Source of the DNA: Roseovarius albus | GTDB lineage: Bacteria > Pseudomonadota > Alphaproteobacteria > Rhodobacterales > Rhodobacteraceae | NCBI RefSeq assembly: GCF_900172335.1 | Contig: NZ_FWFX01000002.1 | Coordinates: forward strand, 310,001 to 374,000 | Reading direction: 5' to 3' | Length of the DNA: 64,000 nt | Part shown: positions 26,977 to 35,287 of the stretch, one piece after another | Numbering within the stretch: the stretch's first letter is position 1 | How the letters are laid out: the number at the start of each line of letters is the position of its first letter | Notes under the pieces: generated by a model | The model's database searches: none | Told to the model about the DNA's origin: nothing | The model's input: the letters and a program-made list of their open reading frames with translations, nothing else | Translations under genes and position numbers: made by a program

Positions 26977-27363
26977 ATGGCGGAAGCCAGCCCTAAGATC
27001 CGGCTTGATAAATGGCTCTGGCAGGCGCGGTTTTTCAAAACCCGCAGCCTGTCGGCCAAAGTCATCTCGGGCGGGCATATGCGGGTCAATAGCCAGAAGA
27101 TTGCCAAACCGGCCTACGCTGTGGGGCCGGGGGATGTTTTGACCTTTCCGCAGGCGCGGGATGTGCGGGTGATTAAGATCAAAGCCATCGGAGAACGGCG
27201 CGGTCCGGCACCCGAAGCGCAAGCGCTTTATGAGGATCTGGACCCGCCAAAACCGCGTGAGAGGGATATTGTTCCGCCTGCGCCGCGTTATGAAGGACAG
27301 GGTCGCCCAACCAAGCGGGAGCGGCGGCAGCTTGATCTCAAACGATCAGACCTGCTTGATTGA
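26977..27363 (+). CDS. S4 domain RNA-binding protein (HslR-like)
   Basis: 128 residues. The N-terminus is an S4 domain (IRLDKWLWQARFFKTRSLSA) as in Hsp15/HslR, which binds stalled 50S subunits carrying peptidyl-tRNA. The C-terminal half is basic and Pro-rich. It starts six bases after the helicase stop, so both are probably expressed together, and both act on RNA. Confidence 0.93.
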   Translation: MAEASPKIRLDKWLWQARFFKTRSLSAKVISGGHMRVNSQKIAKPAYAVGPGDVLTFPQARDVRVIKIKAIGERRGPAPEAQALYEDLDPPKPRERDIVPPAPRYEGQGRPTKRERRQLDLKRSDLLD

Positions 27364-27416
27364 TTGGTTCGGCTGGATTAGGTGAGGCGCAAGCCGCTTT
27401 GGATTGAGAGACTCAG

Positions 27417-27755
27417 ATGACTTATGTTGTCACAGAAAACTGTATCGCCTGCAAATATACCGACTGCGTCGAGGTGTGCCCCGTCGACTGTTTTTACGAA
27501 GGTGAAAACACGCTGGTGATCCACCCCGATGAATGTATTGACTGTGGGGTCTGCGAACCCGAATGCCCAGCCGATGCCATCCGCCCAGATACAGAGCCTG
27601 ACATGGAAAAATGGGTTGAGTTCAATCGCAAATATTCCGAGATGTGGCCAGTGATCATCTCCAAGAAAGAGCCGATGCCTGACGCGGAAGAGCGCGACGG
27701 CGAAGAGGGCAAGATGGAGAAGTATTTCTCTGAGGCGCCGGGCGAAGGCGGCTGA
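27417..27755 (+). CDS. fdxA: 7Fe ferredoxin FdxA
   Basis: 112 residues. The cysteine pattern [14 protein letters not shown] and [12 protein letters not shown] is that of ferredoxins with one [3Fe-4S] and one [4Fe-4S] cluster, followed by the acidic C-terminal extension typical of the FdxA group. It carries electrons in the cytoplasm; the partner is unknown. It sits in the conserved helicase-S4-fdxA-carD order. Confidence 0.95.
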   Translation: MTYVVTENCIACKYTDCVEVCPVDCFYEGENTLVIHPDECIDCGVCEPECPADAIRPDTEPDMEKWVEFNRKYSEMWPVIISKKEPMPDAEERDGEEGKMEKYFSEAPGEGG

Positions 27756-27902
27756 ACCGATTCGTTTTGATAAAATAGTGGGTATCGCGAATTATTGTGT
27801 TAGCCACTTGAATTAAAACAATAATCACCCAATTGGATCCCATGTTTCGGCAGACCCAATTTTGTGATATGATACCATCATAAATGAAGTTTACTGCCTG
27901 AT

Positions 27903-27938
27903 ATCCATTTGCCCTTAAGATCTGTTAAGGGGATGGAT
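27903..27938 (+). terminator. Hairpin between fdxA and carD
   Basis: ATCCAT and ATGGAT enclose CCCTTAA/TTAAGGG around a short loop, giving a long two-part hairpin, followed by TTCTTT. It may terminate the fdxA transcript or form part of the carD leader; the T tract is interrupted, so this is uncertain. Confidence 0.45.
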
Positions 27939-28034
27939 TTCTTTGCGTCTGAATGTTCCGCTCACCGGTCAGATTGACCCAAGAGATGTATGTTTTACAC
28001 GTTGAGTGGGCGAAGCCACTGAAGGAAAACCTGA

Positions 28035-28550
28035 ATGAGCAAATCGAAAAAGTCCGAGTTTCGTCCCAATGATTACGTTGTCTACCCTGCGCACGGGGTT
28101 GGGCAAATAGTTTCGATTGAGAAACAAGAGGTTGTCGGGATCGAACTGGAACTGTTTGTGATTTCCTTTGAGAAAGACAAGATGACCCTGCGGGTGCCGA
28201 CCAACAAGGCAACCGAAATTGGCATGCGTGGCCTGTCCAGCCCTGATGTGATCTCCAAGGCGATGACCACACTGAAAGGCAAAGCCAAGGTCAAACGCGC
28301 CATGTGGTCTCGTCGGGCGCAGGAATATGAACAAAAGATCAACTCGGGTGATTTGATTGCGATTGCCGAGGTTGTCCGCGATTTGCACCGCACTGATGAC
28401 CAGCGCGAGCAGAGCTATTCTGAGCGTCAGCTGTATGAAGCGGCTCTTGAACGGCTGACCCGCGAAGTCGCGGCTGTGAACGGTGCAGACGAAGTGGCCG
28501 CTGCCAAGCAAGTTGGTGATGTTTTGATCTCGCGCGCTGCAGCTGCGTAA
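28035..28550 (+). CDS. carD: CarD family transcriptional regulator
   Basis: 171 residues. The N-terminal Tudor-like RNA polymerase interaction domain (NDYVVYPAHGVGQIVSIEKQEV) is followed by the helical DNA-contacting domain (WSRRAQEYEQKINSGDLIAIAEVVRDL). CarD/CdnL proteins bind the beta subunit and stabilise open promoter complexes, acting on rRNA and growth genes. A GGAAAA stretch lies before the ATG. A strong terminator follows. Confidence 0.95.
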   Translation: MSKSKKSEFRPNDYVVYPAHGVGQIVSIEKQEVVGIELELFVISFEKDKMTLRVPTNKATEIGMRGLSSPDVISKAMTTLKGKAKVKRAMWSRRAQEYEQKINSGDLIAIAEVVRDLHRTDDQREQSYSERQLYEAALERLTREVAAVNGADEVAAAKQVGDVLISRAAAA

Positions 28551-28572
28551 GCGAAACACATTGAATTTAGAA

Positions 28573-28607
28573 CCGCCGTGCGCCATGGGGTGCGCGGCGG
28601 TTTTTTT
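28573..28607 (+). terminator. Rho-independent terminator after carD
   Basis: An 11-bp stem, CCGCCGTGCGC pairing with GTGCGCGGCGG (two G-U pairs) around a six-base loop, followed by seven Ts. It lies 23 bases after the carD stop; the T run reaches the cobS stop codon on the other strand. Confidence 0.93.
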
Positions 28608-29361
28608 ACGCCACGAGGCTGAACAGAATGGCGATTTCGCTGATCTGTTGGGTGGCACCCAGAATGTCACCCGTCTGACCACCAATCTTATTTCGGGCGA
28701 CCAGCCCCACCGCGACGGCGCCTAAAATGGCCCAGAAGACTGCGCCAAAGACTGACATGCCCGACATCAGAATCGCCAAGGTCACAGCTATGGCAAAGGC
28801 TGCGCCCGCTGTTTGTATTGATGACTGGCCCACGCTGTGAGAGAGTCCCGACGCGCGTGCATTTGGCAAGACGGCCATTACCGCAACCATGGCCGCCCGT
28901 GACAGGCAGGCGGAGGTGGCGATGAACAAAGCCGCAACGACAGGGTTTTGAGACAGAAGCAGGCAAATGGCAGCCCAACGCGCAGCCAGTGACAAGATCA
29001 GTGCCAGCACACCGTACGCGCCGATCCGGCTGTCCTTCATGATTTCCAATCTACGAGTTTTGTCCCACCCGCCCCAGAGGCCATCCGCCGAATCCGCAAG
29101 GCCGTCTTCGTGCAACGCGCCGGTGGTAACAATTTGAATCGTAAGGCAAATCAATGCAGCCAAAGGCGCAGGCAGGCCAAGCCATAGGGTGAATAAGGCG
29201 GTGCAGGCGGACGCGGCCCCAACCGCTAATCCAACCACAGGATAGGCCCAAGCCGATTGAGCGATGCGATTGGAATCAACAGCGCTGAAGGGTAGGCGGG
29301 TCAGCAGATTGAAGGCCAGAGGCAGGTCAGATTGTGCAAACAGGGCGTCGTTTTTTGTCAT
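28606..29361 (-). CDS. cobS: Adenosylcobinamide-GDP ribazoletransferase (cobalamin synthase)
   Basis: 251 residues, polytopic membrane protein. The family motifs are GALHEDGLADSADGLWGG and KDSRIGAYGVLAL. CobS joins adenosylcobinamide-GDP with alpha-ribazole in the last steps of B12 assembly. The start MTKNDALFAQ gives the usual length; the frame is open far upstream but over cobT. It is divergent from cobT with 78 bases between, where both promoters must lie. Confidence 0.94.
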   Translation of the reverse strand: MTKNDALFAQSDLPLAFNLLTRLPFSAVDSNRIAQSAWAYPVVGLAVGAASACTALFTLWLGLPAPLAALICLTIQIVTTGALHEDGLADSADGLWGGWDKTRRLEIMKDSRIGAYGVLALILSLAARWAAICLLLSQNPVVAALFIATSACLSRAAMVAVMAVLPNARASGLSHSVGQSSIQTAGAAFAIAVTLAILMSGMSVFGAVFWAILGAVAVGLVARNKIGGQTGDILGATQQISEIAILFSLVA

Positions 29362-29439
29362 GTAAGAGGCCCTTTTTCGGCTGCTCAAAGGATGGTCTTG
29401 CGATACACAGGCCAGGCGCAACATGCAATGAGAGATAAA

Positions 29440-30456
29440 ATGGTAAATGAATTCAATACTCTGGCAGAGTTTTCCGACCTGTTGCGTGGCCTGCCTATGC
29501 GGGATGAGGCTGCCTTGACGGCAGCAAGGGCGCGTGATGGCGTTTTGACAAAACCCCCCGGTGCCCTTGGTCGTTTGGAGGAGTTGGCAGCCTGGTATTG
29601 TGCCTGGCGGGGCGTTGAGCGGCCACAAGTCATAAGTCCGCAAGTAATTGTTTTTGCGGGAAATCACGGCGTGACAGCACAGGGTGTATCCGCCTTTCCC
29701 GCGGAAGTGACCGCTCAAATGGTAGCGAATTTCGAGGCGGGTGGCGCGGCTGTGAATCAATTGGCCAAGGCGGTTGGGGCGCGGATGGATGTGCATTCGT
29801 TGTCTTTGGAGACCCCGACGCAGGATTTCACCACTGGTCCAGCGATGAGTGAGGCGGAGTTTGTCGAGGCGTTGCAGACCGGTTGGCAGGCGGTTGACCC
29901 CCAAGCGGATCTGCTGGTTGTTGGGGAGATGGGCATTGGCAATACCACCTCGGCCTCGGCTATTTGTCAGACGCTCTATGGTGGGGAGGCTGCCGAGTGG
30001 TGCGGGCGTGGGACCGGGCTGGACGAGGCTGGTGTGACGCATAAGGCGGATGTGGTTGCGCGTGCCGTGAACCTGAATAAGCCCAACATGAATAATGGCT
30101 TAGAGGTCTTGCGCTGTCTGGGAGGGCGCGAGCTGGCGGCGATGGTCGGGGCGATGGTGCGGGCACGTACATTGCGTATTCCACTGGTTCTGGATGGATT
30201 CATCTGTTGCGCGGCGGCGGCCTGTTTGGAGGAGACGCAGGCGGGTGCATTGGATCATACAGTTGCCGGGCATGAGAGTGCGGAAGCCGCGCACAAGACC
30301 CTGCTCGCGAACCTGAAAAAGCAGCCCTTGCTATCACTAGGGATGCGTTTGGGCGAGGGTTCGGGCGGGACCTTGGCGATCAGCGTGGTCAAGGCGGCGC
30401 TGGCCTGTCATTCGGGCATGGCAACCTTTGCTGAGGCGGGCGTTTCTGACGGGTGA
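29440..30456 (+). CDS. cobT: Nicotinate-nucleotide-dimethylbenzimidazole phosphoribosyltransferase
   Basis: 338 residues, the standard length with the start at MVNEFNTL (GAGAG upstream); MRDK 12 bases earlier is an alternative. Motifs include RDGVLTKPPGALGRLEELA, FAGNHGV and GEMGIGNTTSASAI. It activates dimethylbenzimidazole to alpha-ribazole 5'-phosphate, feeding CobS encoded on the other strand. No cobalamin riboswitch is visible. Confidence 0.94.
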   Translation: MVNEFNTLAEFSDLLRGLPMRDEAALTAARARDGVLTKPPGALGRLEELAAWYCAWRGVERPQVISPQVIVFAGNHGVTAQGVSAFPAEVTAQMVANFEAGGAAVNQLAKAVGARMDVHSLSLETPTQDFTTGPAMSEAEFVEALQTGWQAVDPQADLLVVGEMGIGNTTSASAICQTLYGGEAAEWCGRGTGLDEAGVTHKADVVARAVNLNKPNMNNGLEVLRCLGGRELAAMVGAMVRARTLRIPLVLDGFICCAAAACLEETQAGALDHTVAGHESAEAAHKTLLANLKKQPLLSLGMRLGEGSGGTLAISVVKAALACHSGMATFAEAGVSDG

Positions 30457-30461
30457 TTTGC

Positions 30462-30506
30462 GTACATGTGGTACCAATTACCCCCCTGTTTGGTACACAA
30501 ATGTAC
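30462..30506. repeat. Imperfect inverted repeat between cobT and the DUF4864 gene
   Basis: The left arm GTACATGTGGTACCA (30462-30476) and right arm TGGTACACAAATGTAC (30491-30506) are complementary apart from small differences, separated by 14 bases including a run of six Cs. No T tract follows, so a regulator site or a leader hairpin is more likely than a terminator. Confidence 0.5.
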
Positions 30507-30570
30507 TGTGGCAGCTATGATTTGATTTCCCCCTTGGTCGGGCTAGGTCTGCCCGCAAGGGAGGAACAGG

Positions 30571-30972
30571 ATGAAACAAGTTTTATGGGCCGGGATTTTG
30601 GCGCTCTTGGCCGTGTTGCCTGCACGTGCGGATGAGGCGGCAATCCAGTCGGTGATCTCATCCCAGATCGAGGCGTTTCTGACGGATGATTTTGAGCGCG
30701 CCTTTGAATTTGCCAGCCCGACCATTCAGGACATTTTCAAAACTCCGGATCAGTTTGGCCGCATGGTGCGCGAAGGCTATCCCATGGTCTGGCGTCCGGC
30801 GGATGTGCAGTTTCTTTCGGTCGATGAAATCAACGGCGTCTTGTGGCAAACCGTTTTGGTACAGGACGGGCAGGGCAATGAATTTCTGCTCGGCTATCAG
30901 ATGATCGATGGCCCCGAAGGATGGAAGATTAATGCCGTTCGTATGAAACCCCTCCCGCTGGGCGCAGTTTGA
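30571..30972 (+). CDS. DUF4864 domain secreted protein
   Basis: 133 residues. A signal peptide (cleaved near PARADE) is followed by the DUF4864 domain (SQIEAFLTDDFERAFEFASPTIQ, MVREGYPMVWRPADVQF). The fold is NTF2-like by family knowledge; function unknown. A GGAGGAAC site lies before the ATG. It converges on the MarR gene with 12 bases between the stops. Confidence 0.88.
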   Translation: MKQVLWAGILALLAVLPARADEAAIQSVISSQIEAFLTDDFERAFEFASPTIQDIFKTPDQFGRMVREGYPMVWRPADVQFLSVDEINGVLWQTVLVQDGQGNEFLLGYQMIDGPEGWKINAVRMKPLPLGAV

Positions 30973-30984
30973 TGTGATGATGTC

Positions 30985-31455
30985 TTAATCTCTCGCGTTC
31001 GAGGATTCTTGAAGGCGCGCTTTTAAAGTTCCAATGATCTTTTGAGCAATCTCGATGTTATCTGTTGACAGGCCTTCGGAGAGCTCATTTACCCACGGAA
31101 CTTGTAATGCGATAGCTGCTTCGAAAAGTTCTTGACCTTTTGAAGTGAGGACCACCAGATGCGCACGTTTGTGATGCGGATTTGACTGGATCTCGACAAT
31201 TTCTTCTTTTTTCAGCTCGTTTACGATGCGCTGAACGCCTTGTCGGTGAACCCCCATGGTTCGGGCGTGCCAGGCAACTGATTCTGGTTGTTCGGCGTAG
31301 GCAATTGCCCCCAAGATCTGCCAGCGCGCACTGGTTAATCCAAGCTCTGCAACGAGTCGATCGCCAGCGAGTTGCAATCGGCCATTCAGCCTAAATACGT
31401 CCAGAATAAGCGTTGTCACGGCTTCTCCGGCCTCTGTCCATTGTTTGTCTGTCAT
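30985..31455 (-). CDS. MarR family transcriptional regulator
   Basis: 156 residues, winged helix-turn-helix (GLTSARWQILGAIAYAEQPESVAWHARTMGVHRQGVQRIVNEL, then the wing NPHKRAHLV-like segment). MarR proteins are usually repressors of divergent genes released by small ligands. The ATG was preferred to a TTG 24 bases upstream. Two dyads lie in the 98 bases to the divergent monooxygenase gene, fitting autoregulation and control of that gene. Confidence 0.92.
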   Translation of the reverse strand: MTDKQWTEAGEAVTTLILDVFRLNGRLQLAGDRLVAELGLTSARWQILGAIAYAEQPESVAWHARTMGVHRQGVQRIVNELKKEEIVEIQSNPHHKRAHLVVLTSKGQELFEAAIALQVPWVNELSEGLSTDNIEIAQKIIGTLKARLQESSNARD

Positions 31456-31472
31456 GAGGTATGTGTATTTAG

Positions 31473-31490
31473 TTGACAACGTATTGTCAA
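31473..31490. promoter_or_regulatory. Perfect dyad, probable MarR operator 1
   Basis: TTGACAA-CGTA-TTGTCAA, a perfect 7-bp inverted repeat 18 bases upstream of the MarR start codon, of the size typical for MarR dimers. Confidence 0.7.
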
Positions 31491-31509
31491 ATTATGTAAA
31501 GAGTCAATT

Positions 31510-31524
31510 GTGACAACATGTCAC
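31510..31524. promoter_or_regulatory. Perfect dyad, probable MarR operator 2
   Basis: GTGACA-ACA-TGTCAC, a perfect 6-bp inverted repeat 29 bases before the monooxygenase start. It shares the TGACA...TGTCA core with operator 1, suggesting the same regulator binds both. Confidence 0.65.
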
Positions 31525-31553
31525 CATATATCGTCACTCACGGAGTAAGACTG

Positions 31554-31922
31554 ATGGTCAATTTCAAACCTCTCGATCCCGAGTTCCCAATTGAGCAACA
31601 ACTGGGCGTCGATACTGGGCCCGTTGTTTTGGTGAACCTGTTCACGATTGATCCTGCCGATCACGACGCGCTGATTGCAGCTTGGAAAGATGACGCCCTC
31701 TGGATGAAGAAGCAGCCAGGCTACATCAGCACGCAAATGCATAAAGCCGTTGGTGATAGTGGCATGTATCTGAATTATGCCATTTGGGATTCTGTTGCTG
31801 ATTTTCGTGTCGCCTTCTCGAATCCTGAGTTCAAAGAGGCGCTCAGTCACTACCCATCCAGTGCTGTCACAGCCCCGCATCTGTTCGAAAAGATCGCCGT
31901 GTCTGACTGTTGCACGGCCTGA
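31554..31922 (+). CDS. Antibiotic biosynthesis monooxygenase-like (ABM) protein
   Basis: 122 residues with an ABM/dimeric ferredoxin-like domain (VVLVNLFTIDPADHDALIAAWKDDALWMKKQPGYISTQMHK). Such small dimers act as cofactor-free monooxygenases or quinone or heme handling proteins. The ATG after GGAGTAAG was chosen; an upstream ATG lies inside the operator region. It is divergent from MarR and followed after 42 bases by a membrane protein gene, probably one operon. Confidence 0.85.
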   Translation: MVNFKPLDPEFPIEQQLGVDTGPVVLVNLFTIDPADHDALIAAWKDDALWMKKQPGYISTQMHKAVGDSGMYLNYAIWDSVADFRVAFSNPEFKEALSHYPSSAVTAPHLFEKIAVSDCCTA

Positions 31923-31964
31923 CGGAACGGTGAGTGAAAGATCTTTGAGGAGGATACCCACGTG

Positions 31965-32408
31965 ATGATACGTATTCACCCGATTGCCGGTGTTGTTGGA
32001 TTTTTGACGATCCTGACGTTTTGGGCGTCCACCTTATATGTCGAACTGTTTGGAACTTACGCAGATGTTGTGGCGGTTAAGTTGATGGTCTTGAAAGGTC
32101 TCTGGCTGTTGATCCCTGCGATGGCAATCGTTGGGGCGTCAGGCATGAAAATGGGGCATCGGCGTAAAGATGCGCCTGCGCGGGCCAAGAAAAAACGTAT
32201 GCCTCTTATTGCGGCCAATGGTTTGCTGGTTCTTGTTCCTGCCGCGATTTACTTAAGCAGCAAAGCGAGTGCCGGATCATTCGATTTGAGTTTTTACGTT
32301 GTGCAGGTGATCGAGCTTACGGCCGGGGCTTGCAATTTGGCCTTGATGGGTCTGAGCATCAAGGACGGGCGCGCGATGGCGAAACGGCGCAGGGCTGCTG
32401 CGAAGTGA
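31965..32408 (+). CDS. Membrane protein, unknown function, in the MarR-controlled operon
   Basis: 147 residues with four hydrophobic helices and a basic loop (RRKDAPARAKKKR) between helices two and three, and a basic C-terminus. I do not recognise the family beyond a small inner membrane protein. A GGAGGA site precedes the ATG (a GTG is directly upstream). Close spacing to the ABM gene suggests shared control by the MarR regulator. Confidence 0.75.
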   Translation: MIRIHPIAGVVGFLTILTFWASTLYVELFGTYADVVAVKLMVLKGLWLLIPAMAIVGASGMKMGHRRKDAPARAKKKRMPLIAANGLLVLVPAAIYLSSKASAGSFDLSFYVVQVIELTAGACNLALMGLSIKDGRAMAKRRRAAAK

Positions 32409-32426
32409 AGCGGGGTGACGCGGTGG

Positions 32427-32849
32427 TCAGTTTGGCCAACCGTAAGCCTCGGGTGTGTTGCCATGGGATTTCAGGTGATTTAGCCGATCAAAAGCCTCGC
32501 CAAAGCTGGGGCGGGATGTGGTTGTGACGGGCCAGATCACCAGTTGGGGGCCGGAAACTGTTTCGAACCATTCGTGTTTGCGGCTCAGGAAGTCGCCGTG
32601 CAGAGTTTCAAAGGTGTAATCTTTGAGTGTCTCGGCGTTTTCCCAGACGGACACGGTGGCGGATGTTTTGTCGTCAAAGCCGAGATCTTGCAGTTGCTGG
32701 GTGGCCTCGGCATCTGGGATGCGCCAGATGAAACCGGGATGGGCCTCGGCGAGGGCGTAAATCTGAGCAAGCGCATCCGAGAATTCAGCCATGCGCGGAT
32801 CGTCCAAAGGATAGCGCATTTTGCCCCAGTTCATCTGTGCGATTGCCAT
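32427..32849 (-). CDS. DUF3291 family protein
   Basis: 140 residues. The pattern QMNWGKMRYPLDDPRMAEF, ALAEAHPGFIWRI and SVWENAETLKDYTF matches DUF3291, a dimeric alpha-beta barrel-like family related to ABM proteins; function unknown. A GGAGGTCC site decides the start; the frame is open a further 48 codons upstream over the GFA gene. Converges on the membrane protein gene. Confidence 0.87.
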   Translation of the reverse strand: MAIAQMNWGKMRYPLDDPRMAEFSDALAQIYALAEAHPGFIWRIPDAEATQQLQDLGFDDKTSATVSVWENAETLKDYTFETLHGDFLSRKHEWFETVSGPQLVIWPVTTTSRPSFGEAFDRLNHLKSHGNTPEAYGWPN

Positions 32850-32916
32850 TTTGGACCTCCGGTGATCTGTTTCCAACTTAACAGTTCTGTCCATAATCGC
32901 ATAGCGGGGGATCAGT

Positions 32917-33297
32917 ATGAATGAAGTCACAGGTGGCTGCCTTTGCGGAAAGGTGCGTGTGCGGGCCGTGGGCGCGCCGAAACGGGTGGGCATTTGTCAT
33001 TGTCTCGACTGCCGCAAGCACCATGGGGCGGTGTTTTATGCGGCGGCGATCTTTGCGCAGGACGCGGTGGAGGTCACGGGTGAGACCCAGAGCTATGAAG
33101 GGCGGCACTTTTGCCCCGGCTGCGGATCGTCGGTTTTTGCCCTTACAGGGGATGAAGTTGAGGTGCATCTAGGGACATTGGATGCGCCGGATCAGTTTAC
33201 GCCGAGCTATGAGATTTGGGCGGAGCAAAGCGAAGGGTGGCTTCCGGAGTTCCCTGATATGAAGCGATGCGGGCGAAACTGCGGGAGCGAGAGCTAA
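32917..33297 (+). CDS. GFA family glutathione-dependent formaldehyde-activating-like protein
   Basis: 126 residues with the zinc-binding cysteines of the GFA fold: GGCLCGKVRVRA, CHCLDCRKHHG and FCPGCGSSVF. Family members handle glutathione adducts, but most homologues are uncharacterised. It is divergent from the DUF3291 gene and converges on the 2OG oxygenase gene with six bases between the stops. Confidence 0.9.
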   Translation: MNEVTGGCLCGKVRVRAVGAPKRVGICHCLDCRKHHGAVFYAAAIFAQDAVEVTGETQSYEGRHFCPGCGSSVFALTGDEVEVHLGTLDAPDQFTPSYEIWAEQSEGWLPEFPDMKRCGRNCGSES

Positions 33298-33303
33298 GGC
33301 GTG

Positions 33304-34092
33304 TTACTCAGCCCGCCCGTAGAAACCTTGGCGTTCTTCGGGTGAGAAGGTGACATCGGGTTGCTCGAAGTATGAGAACACGGCGATGACACGTGAGGTT
33401 TCGCCCTGAACCGTGGTAACGCGGTGGGCGGTGTTGCGGCCGCGGAAAACGTTGAGCGTGCCGGGAGAAAGGGTAAGGCTTTGAACCTGATCGTCTTGCA
33501 CCTGCAACATCTGCGCGACGCCGTCATAGTTAGGGTCATCCTTGCTGCGCAAGTCGGTGCGGTATTCAAACGCGCCGCCATGATCGGGGGACTGCAGTAA
33601 AAGTGTTGTGGTGAATTCAGAGCGGTCGAAGTGCCAGTTAAGGGTCTGGCCTGCGTCGTAGGACATCACGTTGACCCGCGCCATGTGGTCCTGCATCGGA
33701 TAGAGCTTCGGCATGTCCATGGTGGCGGCGAGAAACTGTGCAAACTCGGGCCACTCATACAGCTGGATGAGGGCGCTGTGCGGGATCTGGTCGGCGCAGA
33801 GTGTTCGGTTCGAGGTGCGAAAGCGGGTGAGGGCCGGGTGGTCGGCGGGAAGGTCGGGCAAGGACTTCAGGAAATAGATGTTGTGCTCGCGTTCGTGCAG
33901 GAAGGCTTCTGTGTCGAACTGTGACGCCATATCCAAGGCTTCTTGTGCCGCCACGGTGGGGTGCATCAGGCCATCAAGGTTGAACATGCCCTGTTCGGCC
34001 AGATCTGTGCGGCAACGCGCGACCAGAGCCTCCCATTCCGGAGTTCCGGGGCGATCAATGGGAAAAGTTTCGAGATCAAGAATGTCACGCAT
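33304..34092 (-). CDS. 2OG-Fe(II) dioxygenase, HalD/BesD-like
   Basis: 262 residues. The iron site reads WHFDRSEF (His-x-Asp) and NTAHRV (distal His), with an Arg in SRVIAVFSY to hold 2-oxoglutarate. Overall it resembles proteins annotated as HalD/BesD-family amino acid halogenases, but the Asp of HxD is present, whereas halogenases have Gly or Ala, so hydroxylation is the expected chemistry. The ATG follows GGAGG. Monocistronic; substrate unknown, possibly a free amino acid. Confidence 0.8.
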   Translation of the reverse strand: MRDILDLETFPIDRPGTPEWEALVARCRTDLAEQGMFNLDGLMHPTVAAQEALDMASQFDTEAFLHEREHNIYFLKSLPDLPADHPALTRFRTSNRTLCADQIPHSALIQLYEWPEFAQFLAATMDMPKLYPMQDHMARVNVMSYDAGQTLNWHFDRSEFTTTLLLQSPDHGGAFEYRTDLRSKDDPNYDGVAQMLQVQDDQVQSLTLSPGTLNVFRGRNTAHRVTTVQGETSRVIAVFSYFEQPDVTFSPEERQGFYGRAE

Positions 34093-34181
34093 GTTCGAGC
34101 CTCCTGTCGAAGCCACCATTGTGAATTACAAAGCTGTTGCCAAGAGGGATTTTCACATGGTCAGAAACCGTGAGGTGTAGC

Positions 34182-34988
34182 TCAGTCTGGCTTGCGTGCG
34201 GTGATGATATACGCGGACGTTGGGAAAACGGCTTCACCTGTTGGCGACGCGTATTTTGACAGCGTTGCATCGGATTTCATCAGGATATCGGCTATTTTCT
34301 CGTCGGTGAGGTGGATATCGAAGAGAGGCAACCAGCCGCGGAGTTCGACTTCGACCATCGTTCGGGTGTTTGGAAAGCTCGCCTGTTCTGTTCTGGTTTC
34401 AACGGCAATATTTTCATACCCGACTTGCGCCAACCAACCTTCAACGTCTTCGGGGTGACCCAGACAGAATGGTATTTTCACGGCGTCTCCTGCCTTTGAT
34501 GAGACATACTGGTCCAACAGGGCGACGATATCTTTGTAGGCAGGGTTTTGATCAATGGAGTGCCAAATCGCGATTGCCAAATGGCCACCTGCCCGGGCGA
34601 CCCGGAACATTTCTTGTAGTGCTTTCAAGCGATCTTGAAAAAACATGATGCCGAACTGTGAAATTACACAGTCGAATGAACCGTCTGCAAAAGGCAGATC
34701 TTCTGCGCTACCCAAGATCCATTCAATGTGAGGTTCGACCTCCCTTGCGGCTGCGATCATCCCTGGTGCTGGGTCAACGCCTACAACGCGACCAGACGTG
34801 CCGGATTTCTGAAGTGCGGCACGGGCCAGGACCCCTGAACCACAGGCGACATCCAATACGCTTGATCCTGCGGTGACCCCAGATTTTTGCAACAGATGGC
34901 CGGTCCATTGCGAGAACAGGGCGGGCACAAACAGCGATTCATAATCCCGGCCAGCTTGAAGTTCTTCTTGTGTTACGGTGCCGGTCAT
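34182..34988 (-). CDS. Class I SAM-dependent methyltransferase
   Basis: 268 residues. Motif I is VLDVACGSGVLARAAL, followed by VGVDPAPGMIAAA and the DCVISQFGIMFFQD region, a UbiE/methyltransferase 11-type Rossmann fold. The substrate is not readable. The ATG after TGTGGAG is used rather than a GTG nine bases upstream. It starts five bases after the ABM gene stop, so the two form an operon. Confidence 0.9.
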   Translation of the reverse strand: MTGTVTQEELQAGRDYESLFVPALFSQWTGHLLQKSGVTAGSSVLDVACGSGVLARAALQKSGTSGRVVGVDPAPGMIAAAREVEPHIEWILGSAEDLPFADGSFDCVISQFGIMFFQDRLKALQEMFRVARAGGHLAIAIWHSIDQNPAYKDIVALLDQYVSSKAGDAVKIPFCLGHPEDVEGWLAQVGYENIAVETRTEQASFPNTRTMVEVELRGWLPLFDIHLTDEKIADILMKSDATLSKYASPTGEAVFPTSAYIITARKPD

Positions 34989-34993
34989 ATGTT

Positions 34994-35287
34994 TCACTCC
35001 ACAAGATCATAGTGTTTGATTGTTCGGCTTTCGACGAGCTCAGCTTCGGCCGGATCGATATGTGGCGATTGATAATCATCGCCAACAAAAGCCTTGAGTG
35101 ACGCGAGATCTTTCCATATCATCACGAAACTGAACTCATTCGGGCTGTCTTTTCGGGGGGCACCGGGCAAGACCTGCACGATTCCATCAGTCCCCTGCAT
35201 CAGCGGGATCGCTACATTATGGAAGAATTCACCGAATTCAGATGCTTTGCCTTGTTTGGTTGTGACCTGAAAAATACGCATAATCAT
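34994..35287 (-). CDS. ABM domain protein, operon partner of the methyltransferase
   Basis: 97 residues, a single antibiotic biosynthesis monooxygenase domain (RIFQVTTKQGKASEFGEFF, PNEFSFVMIWKDLASLKAFVG). GGAGGGA precedes the start. First gene of a two-gene operon with the methyltransferase. This is the second ABM-type protein within 4 kb; the two are not close in sequence. Confidence 0.87.
   Translation of the reverse strand: MIMRIFQVTTKQGKASEFGEFFHNVAIPLMQGTDGIVQVLPGAPRKDSPNEFSFVMIWKDLASLKAFVGDDYQSPHIDPAEAELVESRTIKHYDLVE

Noticed and set aside
25981..27222. A 413-codon frame antisense to the Suv3-like helicase and S4 genes
   Set aside because: His/Arg/Leu-rich composition and no family features; both sense genes are well supported.
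29362..30042. Upstream extension of the cobS reading frame to 478 codons
   Set aside because: The extension runs antisense through cobT and has no homology pattern; the normal CobS length starts at 29361.
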